Source of the DNA: Chloroflexota bacterium
GTDB taxonomy: Bacteria; Chloroflexota; Anaerolineae; Anaerolineales; Villigracilaceae
Assembly: GCA_016234535.1 (NCBI GenBank)
Contig: JACRBH010000116.1
Span: 1-64,000, forward strand
Direction: 5' to 3'
DNA length: 64,000 nucleotides
Shown: in pieces, positions 58,233-64,000 of the stretch
Layout: each line of letters begins with the position of its first letter
Position numbering within the stretch: the stretch's first letter is position 1
The notes under the pieces: generated by a model
Seen by the model: only the letters and a program-made list of their open reading frames with translations
Told to the model about the DNA's origin: nothing
Database searches by the model: none
Program-made: the position numbers and the translations under genes

Positions 58233-59612
58233 ATGATCCGACCAGAAGAAATTCTTAACACCGTGGATATGATCCAGAAGGAAAACCTGGATGTGCGCGC
58301 CGTTACGATGGGAATCAGTTTGCTCGATTGTCATCGGGCAACGATAGAGTTGACGTGCGAGTCCATCAAGGCCAAGATCAAACATCACGCCGCGCATTTG
58401 GTGGAAACCTGTGAAGCCATCAGCGCCGAGTATTCCGTTCCCGTGGTGAATAAACGCATCGCAGTCACGCCCATTGCGCATGTCGGCGCAGGATTCAGCG
58501 CGGCAGACTTTGTGAAAATTGCAATCGCGCTCGATGAAGCGGCGGATGAAGTGGGCGTGGATTTTCTCGGCGGATTTTCCGCAGACGTTTCAGGCGGGAC
58601 CTCGAGCGGGGACCACGAATTGATCATTTCCATCCCCGAGGCATTGACCTGCACAAGGAAAGTCTGCGCGTCGATCAATGTTGGCACCACCCGTTCCGGC
58701 ATCAACATGGATGCGGTGGTAATGCTCGGCCAGACGGTGAAAGACCTGGCGGAGCGGAGCAGTGATCAGGGCGGATTCGCGGCGGCGAAATTTGTCATCT
58801 TCACCAACCAGCCCGGCGATAATCCGTTCATGGCTGGAGCCATACATGGACTCGGCCAGCCTGAGATTGTCATCAATGTCGGTGTGAGCGGGCCGGGGGT
58901 CATTGCCCGCGCCCTCGAGCGAAGGATCGCTCAAGATGGAAGTGAGAATTTGGGACTGCACGATCTGGCGGAGGAGATCAAGCGCACGGCTTTTCGTGTG
59001 ACGCGCAGCGGCGAGTTGATTGGGCGGCGCGTGGCAAAGGCGCTCGGTGTTCCTTTCGGAGTGGTGGACCTCTCGCTCGCGCCGACGCCGAATGTTGGTG
59101 ACAGTGTCGGTGAGATCATCCAGATTTTGGGCGTGGACGCCGTCGGCGCGCCTGGCTCGACGGCCATCGTGGCGCTGCTCAATGACGCCGTGAAAAAGGG
59201 CGGCACATTTGCCAGCCAGAGCGTGGGCGGTTTGAGCGGCGCGTTTATTCCCGTTTGCGAGGATCAGGTGCTGGCAAACGCCGTCCGCGATGAGAGCCTT
59301 GTGCTGGAGAAACTCGAAGCCATGACCAGCGTTTGTTCGGTTGGCCTCGATATGGTTGCCATTCCCGGTTCGGTGGACGCGGCGACGATCTCCGCCATCA
59401 TTGCGGATGAAATGGCGATTGGCATGATCAACAACAAGACGACCGCTGTGCGCGTGATCCCTGTCCCTGGGAAGGAAGCGGGCGAATTCGTTTCGTTTGG
59501 CGGCTTGTTTGGCGAGAGCGCGATTGCGCCGGTGCGGAGCGCAGGGAAATCATCCCGTTTTATACAATTTGCAGGGAAAATCCCCGCGCCGATTCACAGC
59601 CTGAGAAATTGA
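58233..59612 (+). CDS. DUF711 / UPF0210 (PFL family) protein
   Basis: A 459-residue protein. Typical features: MIRPEEILNTVDMIQKENLD, RTLTVGIS-like VRAVTMGISLLDC, NKRIAVTPIAHVGAGFSAAD, DFLGGFSADVSGGTSSGD, EIVINVGVSGPGVIARALER, and VCSVGLDMVAIPGSVDAATI. It is described in databases as distantly related to pyruvate formate-lyase, but it has no glycyl radical motif and its function is unknown. It is coupled to the ACT gene and sits between lysZ and lysJ. SD AGAG. Confidence 0.88.
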   Translation: MIRPEEILNTVDMIQKENLDVRAVTMGISLLDCHRATIELTCESIKAKIKHHAAHLVETCEAISAEYSVPVVNKRIAVTPIAHVGAGFSAADFVKIAIALDEAADEVGVDFLGGFSADVSGGTSSGDHELIISIPEALTCTRKVCASINVGTTRSGINMDAVVMLGQTVKDLAERSSDQGGFAAAKFVIFTNQPGDNPFMAGAIHGLGQPEIVINVGVSGPGVIARALERRIAQDGSENLGLHDLAEEIKRTAFRVTRSGELIGRRVAKALGVPFGVVDLSLAPTPNVGDSVGEIIQILGVDAVGAPGSTAIVALLNDAVKKGGTFASQSVGGLSGAFIPVCEDQVLANAVRDESLVLEKLEAMTSVCSVGLDMVAIPGSVDAATISAIIADEMAIGMINNKTTAVRVIPVPGKEAGEFVSFGGLFGESAIAPVRSAGKSSRFIQFAGKIPAPIHSLRN

Positions 59613-59651
59613 TCATATCTTTTATGGTTTTACATCGTTAGTGGAGAAGAA

Positions 59652-60857
59652 ATGAATATAGCTGAAATTGAAAATAAACATACCTCTGGTGTGTATGCCA
59701 AGCAAACATTGACCATCGTGCGTGGACAGGGCGCATCGTTGTTCGATGTGGATGGCGTGGAATATTTGGATTGCTCGTCGGGACATGGCGTTGCCAACCT
59801 CGGTCATGCCCACCCGAAAATTGCGGAGGCGCTCTACAGGCAGGCGTCTACGCTGATTACTTTGTTCGAGTCGTTCCCCAATGACCAGCGCGCCATGTTG
59901 ATGGAAAAGATTACTGCGCTCGTCCCGGGCTTGGACAGAGTCTTCTTCTGCAACTCAGGGACAGAGTCTGTGGAGGCTGCATTCAAGTTTGCTCGCATTT
60001 CCACGGGACGCAAGAATTTCATCGCGGCGATGCGAGCGTTTCATGGACGGACCTACGGCGCGCTATCTGCGACGTTCAATAAAAAATACCGCGAAGGTTT
60101 CGAGCCGCTTCTACCCGGCGTTTCGCATGTCTCGTACAACAACATTGAAGCATTGGACAAAGCTGTGAATGAAGAAACGGCTGCTGTGATTTTGGAAGTG
60201 GTGCAAGGCGAAGGCGGCGTGTATCCTGCCAGCGCTGAATATATTCAGGCTGCGCGGCGGATCTGTGATGAGCGCGGCGCGCTGCTGATCGTGGATGAAA
60301 TCCAAACGGGATTTGGCCGCACAGGCAGGATGTTTGCAATTCAACATTTTGGCGTGACGCCTGATCTATTAACTTGCGCAAAGTCACTGGCGGGCGGCGT
60401 GCCGATGGGTGCGGTGTTGATCGGTGCAAACATCAAGAACCTTGTGCCCGGTGTGCATGGCTCGACCTTTGGCGGGAATCCGCTTTCGTGCGCGGCGGCG
60501 AATGCAGCACTGGATGTCATCATCGGCGAAGACCTGCCCGGTCAGGCGGCGGCGAAGGGTGTGTATTTGATGGAGAAATTAAAGAAGATTCAATCACCCA
60601 ATATTCGTGAGGTGCGTGGAATTGGTTTGATGGTTGGCATCGAGATGAAGCAGAAGGTCGCGCCGTATATCAGGATTTTGCAGGAGAAAAAGATTATCGC
60701 CTTGAATGCGGGGATGACGGTGATTCGGTTATTGCCGCCGCTGGTCATTACCTATGAGCAGATTGATCATCTGGTGGATGTGCTATCCGAAGTGTTGGTA
60801 ACGGATTTGGAAGCGGACACCAGCACTGCGCCAAAACGCAGTGCGGCGCAAGTGTAA
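59652..60857 (+). CDS. lysJ: LysJ/ArgD-type LysW-semialdehyde aminotransferase
   Basis: A 401-residue class III PLP aminotransferase that aminates the LysW-bound semialdehyde using glutamate. Motifs: VEYLDCSSGHGVANLGHAHP, VFFCNSGTESVEAAFKFAR, AFHGRTYGALSAT, LLIVDEIQTGFGRTGRMFAI, LLTCAKSLAGGVPMGAVLIG (Lys) and VHGSTFGGNPLSCAAANAAL. GTGGAG precedes the ATG. The last ~12 residues (STAPKRSAAQV) are encoded by a partial family-1 repeat (60821-60855), so the native C-terminus has been replaced. Confidence 0.93.
   Translation: MNIAEIENKHTSGVYAKQTLTIVRGQGASLFDVDGVEYLDCSSGHGVANLGHAHPKIAEALYRQASTLITLFESFPNDQRAMLMEKITALVPGLDRVFFCNSGTESVEAAFKFARISTGRKNFIAAMRAFHGRTYGALSATFNKKYREGFEPLLPGVSHVSYNNIEALDKAVNEETAAVILEVVQGEGGVYPASAEYIQAARRICDERGALLIVDEIQTGFGRTGRMFAIQHFGVTPDLLTCAKSLAGGVPMGAVLIGANIKNLVPGVHGSTFGGNPLSCAAANAALDVIIGEDLPGQAAAKGVYLMEKLKKIQSPNIREVRGIGLMVGIEMKQKVAPYIRILQEKKIIALNAGMTVIRLLPPLVITYEQIDHLVDVLSEVLVTDLEADTSTAPKRSAAQV
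60821..60855. repeat. Family-1 fragment, copy I, at the 3' end of lysJ
   Basis: CAGCACTGCGCCAAAACGCA leads to GTGCGGCGCAAGTGT, matching the CACCTGCACTG/CAGTGCGGCGCAAGTGTCG module. It contains the hairpin CACTGCG / CGCAGTG and supplies the lysJ stop codon region. Confidence 0.7.
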
Positions 60858-60871
60858 ACGGACGAAAGCGG

Positions 60872-61927
60872 ATGAGTGAGTTTGATACGTTAGTTGGTTT
60901 GGTTTCGCAGTACAGCCCATCGGGACAGGAACGCGGCGCAGTCGAAATGCTGGTGGCGCAGATGAAGGCGTTGGGCTATGACGATGCTTTCGTTGATGAG
61001 GCTGGCAATGCTGTCGGTGTGATGGGGAAGGGGATGAAGCAGGTTGTGTTGCTGGGGCATATTGATACGGTGGCTGGGGAGATTAAGGTTGAGCAAGTTG
61101 GAAACTTGCTGTACGGCCGCGGTTCGGTGGATGCAAAAGGTCCGCTGGCGAGTTTTGTGGATGCGGTGGCAAAGGTTGGTGCGAAGGATGGCTGGCAGTT
61201 TGTGGTGATTGGGGCAGTGGAAGAGGAACGCGATTCGGAAGGCGCAAGATTTGTCGCGGAGCGATACAAACCAGATTTTGCGATTGTTGGGGAGCCCAAT
61301 CAATGGGATCGGATTGCGCTTGGTTACAAAGGCAGCGCTTGGGCAAATGTGACTGTCAAGCGCGGACAGGCGCACACGGCGAGCGGCGAAGAGACTGCGG
61401 CGGAAGCGGCTGTGGAAGTTTGGTTGAAGATCAAAGCGTATGTGGATTTATTCAATGAAGACAAACAAAAGATATTCGATAAATTGTTGCTGACCTTGCG
61501 CGGCATGGATTCGGATTCAAATGATTTTGAACAATGGGCACGATTGAAAGTGGGAGTCCGTTTGCCTGTGGAAGTTTCGCCAGAGGATTGGTATGAAATA
61601 TTAAACGAGACCCTAAGGGTTTCTGAAACCCTTAGGGTCTTAATTGAACCGGTTGGCTTCGCCATCCCTGCGTGGGGGTGTTAAAAAAACACTCAGCTTG
61701 TAAGAAGCTTCTTAAGCGGAATCAGGTCTCAGGGTGGGGAGCCGCGCTTCGTCTACAAAACAGGAACCGCTGATTTGAACATCGTCGCTCCTGTTTGGAA
61801 ATGTCCCGCCGTGGTGTATGGTCCCGGTGATTCGGCGTTGGATCACACACCCAATGAACATATCAATTTGGATGACTATCAAAAGGCCGTGTATGTATTA
61901 ACTGAGGCGCTCAAAAGATTAGTGTAA
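60872..61927 (+). pseudogene. lysK: LysK (LysW-lysine/ornithine hydrolase) with palindrome insertion and in-frame stop
   Basis: An M20-type metallohydrolase that frees the product from LysW. Zn ligands are present in VVLLGHIDTVAG, GSVDAKGPLASF, AVEEERDSEGARF and, after the break, [14 protein letters not shown] at 61682-61684 stops the frame at 270 residues. The same frame continues with [33 protein letters not shown] and ends ALKRLV at 61927, which is the usual C-terminus (total 351 codons). Family members have an acidic residue before KNT, so GAA to TAA is the likely change. A 33-nt perfect hairpin lies in frame just upstream. It may be a real pseudogene or a sequencing error. Confidence 0.85.
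61608..61640. repeat. 33-nt perfect hairpin inside lysK, frame kept
   Basis: AGACCCTAAGGGTTTC (61608-61623) and GAAACCCTTAGGGTCT (61625-61640) with a one-base loop, exactly 11 codons. It inserts LRVSETLRV between ILNE and the following EPVGF. Confidence 0.9.
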
Positions 61928-61946
61928 GTTATCAGCAAATCGTATT

Positions 61947-61952
61947 TATAAT
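61947..61952 (+). promoter_or_regulatory. -10 element of the penicillin-binding protein gene
   Basis: TATAAT 6 nt before ATG 61959. No SD is visible, which suggests a leaderless mRNA. The -35 is weak. Confidence 0.55.
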
Positions 61953-61958
61953 CACCAC

Positions 61959-64000
61959 ATGCGTAATTTGCTGAATTCCAAACCAGCCCGTTTCTTTTTG
62001 TTTGCACTCTTTCTTTTTGTTGCTTTCTGCGTCTATCTTTTCTATGATCTTCCTTCCATCAAGGCGCTTCCTGAAAATTTAAATCAACCCAGCGTGAAGA
62101 TTACCGACCGCAACGGACGGTTGTTATATGAAATACTCCCAACCGAAGGCGGACGGAATGCTCCGCTTTCAGTTGAAAATCTTCCGCAGTGTATGAAGGA
62201 TGCGACCATTGCCGTGGAGGATAAGAATTTTTATGCAAACCCTGGTGTGGATATTGGCGGAATCATCCGCGCAGTGTGGATTAATCTGCGCGGCGGAGAG
62301 ACTCTTTCAGGCGGCAGTACCATCACCCAGCAAGTGGCGCGGACTTTATTGCTCAGCGATGAAAAAACTGAACGCACTCTGCGCCGAAAATTACGCGAGA
62401 CGGTTCTGGCATGGCAATTGACTCGCGCTTATTCCAAGGATGAAATCCTCGCGCTGTATCTCAATCAAATTTATTATGGTGGCATGGCGTATGGGATAGA
62501 AGCCGCGTCACAAACTTATTTCGGCAAACCTGCTTCTGACTTGCTGATGCCTGAATGCGCATTGCTGGCTGGCTTGCCGCAAACTCCTGGAATCTATAAC
62601 CCATTTACGAATCCTGAATTGGCGTTGGAACGTCAACGCGTGGTGTTGGGGTTGATGGAGAAAAATGGATTCATCACATCCGCTCAAAGAGTGGATGCGG
62701 AGAATGCGCCGTTAAGTTACAACGCCGCGCCGTATCCCATCGAGGCTCCGCATTTTATCTGGATGGTCAAGGATCAACTGGATGAATTGTTTACGTCAGG
62801 TCAATTGAACGCGAAGAACAGTTTGGTGATTCGCACCACGCTTGATATAAACATGCAGAAGCTTTCGGAGGCAATCGTAAAGCGGCGCATCGCGCTGTTT
62901 AAGCCCCTCGAAGGCGAGACCAACCCCAACGTCAATAATGCCGCGCTGATCGTCATCCACCCGCAAAATGGCGAGATACTTTCCCTCATTGGCAGCGTCG
63001 ATTACTTCGATGCATCCATTTACGGCGCGCTCAACATGGCGACGGCGCAAAGGCAATCAGGCTCAGCATTCAAGCCGATCATCTACGCCGCCGCGCTTGA
63101 CCCAACGCGCGCAAATACCTGGACGGCGGCGACATCCATTTTGGATGTGTCTACGACTTTTGCAACGAAGGGTGGGCAGCCTTACAACCCGGTCAATTAC
63201 GATGGTAGGGAACATGGCTTTGTTTCGGTGCGCGAGGCGCTGGCTTCGTCGTTGAATGTGCCCGCTGTACTGACCCTGCAAAATGTCGGCATTGAAAATG
63301 TGATCGCGCTTGCCGACAAGCTCGGCATTCATTCGTTGGATGTGCCGCAGCAATACGATCTTTCGCTGGCGTTGGGCGGCGGCGAGATGAGCCTGCTTGA
63401 GTTATCGCGCGCATTTGCGGCGCTTGCGAATGAAGGCAGTTACACGGGCACGACAGCCATTCTTGATATTCGTGATGCGGATGGAAATCTTTTATATGCG
63501 CCCAAAAAGAATCCCGCGCTTCAAATCATTGACCCGCGCGTGGCGTGGCTCATCTCGGATATTCTCAGCGACGACCGCGCGCGCTCGACAGGTTTTGGAA
63601 TCAACAGCGTTTTGAAAATTGATCGCACTGCCGCAGTGAAAACCGGCACCACCACAAACTTCCATGATAACTGGACCATTGGGTATACGCCCGATCTTTT
63701 GGTGGGCGTGTGGGTGGGCAACAGTAATTATCAAGCCATGCACAACGTCACGGGGCTGACGGGCGCGGCTCCCATTTGGGCTGAAACCATGCGTTCCATT
63801 TTGCAGGGACGACCCGATAAAATTTTTTCTCGTCCCGCTGGCTTAACTCAAACCGAAGTGTGTGACCTCTCGGGTTTGCTTCCCACTGAGATATGTCCGC
63901 ACACAAAAACGGAATGGTTCATCGATGGCACGCAGCCCACAGCGTTCGACACTTTTTATAAACTTTCATCCACTGGCGAAATCGTTTTGGATCTTCCCAT
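61959..64000 (+). CDS. Class A penicillin-binding protein (PBP1A/1C-like), 3' end beyond window
   Basis: A bifunctional peptidoglycan glycosyltransferase/transpeptidase; at least 680 residues are read. An N-terminal TM helix (about 10-30) is followed by the GT51 domain: DATIAVEDKNFYANPGVDIG (catalytic Glu), SGGSTITQQVARTLLL, RKLRETVLAW and LALYLNQIYYGGMAYGIEAA. The transpeptidase domain carries the SxxK in RQSGSAFKPI, SxN in SSLNVPAVL, and KTGT in AVKTGTTTNFHDNW. The frame is open to base 64000. It polymerises and cross-links glycan strands outside the membrane. It starts 31 bp after lysK. Confidence 0.94.
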   Translation, partial: MRNLLNSKPARFFLFALFLFVAFCVYLFYDLPSIKALPENLNQPSVKITDRNGRLLYEILPTEGGRNAPLSVENLPQCMKDATIAVEDKNFYANPGVDIGGIIRAVWINLRGGETLSGGSTITQQVARTLLLSDEKTERTLRRKLRETVLAWQLTRAYSKDEILALYLNQIYYGGMAYGIEAASQTYFGKPASDLLMPECALLAGLPQTPGIYNPFTNPELALERQRVVLGLMEKNGFITSAQRVDAENAPLSYNAAPYPIEAPHFIWMVKDQLDELFTSGQLNAKNSLVIRTTLDINMQKLSEAIVKRRIALFKPLEGETNPNVNNAALIVIHPQNGEILSLIGSVDYFDASIYGALNMATAQRQSGSAFKPIIYAAALDPTRANTWTAATSILDVSTTFATKGGQPYNPVNYDGREHGFVSVREALASSLNVPAVLTLQNVGIENVIALADKLGIHSLDVPQQYDLSLALGGGEMSLLELSRAFAALANEGSYTGTTAILDIRDADGNLLYAPKKNPALQIIDPRVAWLISDILSDDRARSTGFGINSVLKIDRTAAVKTGTTTNFHDNWTIGYTPDLLVGVWVGNSNYQAMHNVTGLTGAAPIWAETMRSILQGRPDKIFSRPAGLTQTEVCDLSGLLPTEICPHTKTEWFIDGTQPTAFDTFYKLSSTGEIVLDLP

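Noticed and set aside
61685-61927. Separate small gene after the lysK stop
   Set aside because: The segment has no start signals and encodes exactly the missing LysK C-terminus in the same frame.

Overview
The window looks like a chromosomal segment of an uncultured Chloroflexota bacterium, most likely Anaerolineae. This is inferred from gene content, not from a database search: a LysW-carrier arginine/lysine cluster, a MoeA fused to a periplasmic-binding-like domain, TIR-TPR and kinase-ATPase-TPR proteins, Thr/Pro-rich lipoproteins, and intergenic regions packed with short palindromic repeats. Base composition is balanced to mildly GC-rich, except for an AT-rich accessory island at about 5.4-6.7 kb. 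No tRNA, rRNA, CRISPR array or complete insertion sequence was seen.

Layout. 0-4.4 kb: the end of an AarF/UbiB-type kinase, an SRPBCC-PDZ-DinB fusion, a membrane-anchored propeller-like protein and an MFS carrier. 4.5-6.8 kb: an accessory island with a TIR protein, a large cruciform repeat, a broken TIR copy, an HNH nuclease and a membrane-anchored partner. 6.8-9.0 kb: metG behind a methionine-rich leader peptide and attenuator. 9-13.2 kb: a five-PAS hybrid histidine kinase. 13.4-20.9 kb: DUF177 protein, polyprenyl synthase, TatD, phosphohexomutase, a helix-hairpin-helix membrane protein, an MFS carrier and a cysteine desulfurase. 21-23.8 kb: magnesium transporters mgtE (behind an acidic leader peptide and attenuator) and corA. 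23.8-29.6 kb: an NAD-linked, cysteine-type formate dehydrogenase with an embedded EamA permease. 29.7-36.5 kb: TIR-TPR protein, arginine deiminase, oxidative pentose phosphate genes (zwf, gnd, pgl) and a YigZ protein. 36.7-51.3 kb: kinase-ATPase-TPR regulator, guaB, a DUF559 nuclease bracketed by repeats, an aminotransferase, moeA, a response regulator, a lipoprotein, an HDAC-like amidohydrolase, a nitroreductase and a GDPD. 51.3-61.9 kb: argG (behind an arginine-rich leader peptide), argH, lysW, lysX, lysY, lysZ, ACT, DUF711, lysJ/argD and a damaged lysK. 62-64 kb: a class A penicillin-binding protein that runs off the window.

How the genes work together. argG and argH sit with the LysW-carrier genes, and there are no homocitrate or homoaconitate genes, so the carrier here probably serves ornithine/arginine synthesis. 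moeA would supply the molybdenum (or tungsten) cofactor needed by FdhA. zwf, gnd and pgl reconstruct the oxidative pentose phosphate branch.

Two patterns stand out. (1) Short palindromic repeats of several families lie between genes and also inside reading frames without breaking them: moeA, a lipoprotein signal peptide, lysK, probably fdhA, and the lysine-rich tail of the NuoEF-like subunit. This recalls Rickettsia palindromic elements. (2) metG, argG and mgtE each have a small leader ORF followed by an intrinsic terminator. The metG and argG leaders start almost exactly at the predicted transcription start and are rich in Met and Arg codons respectively.
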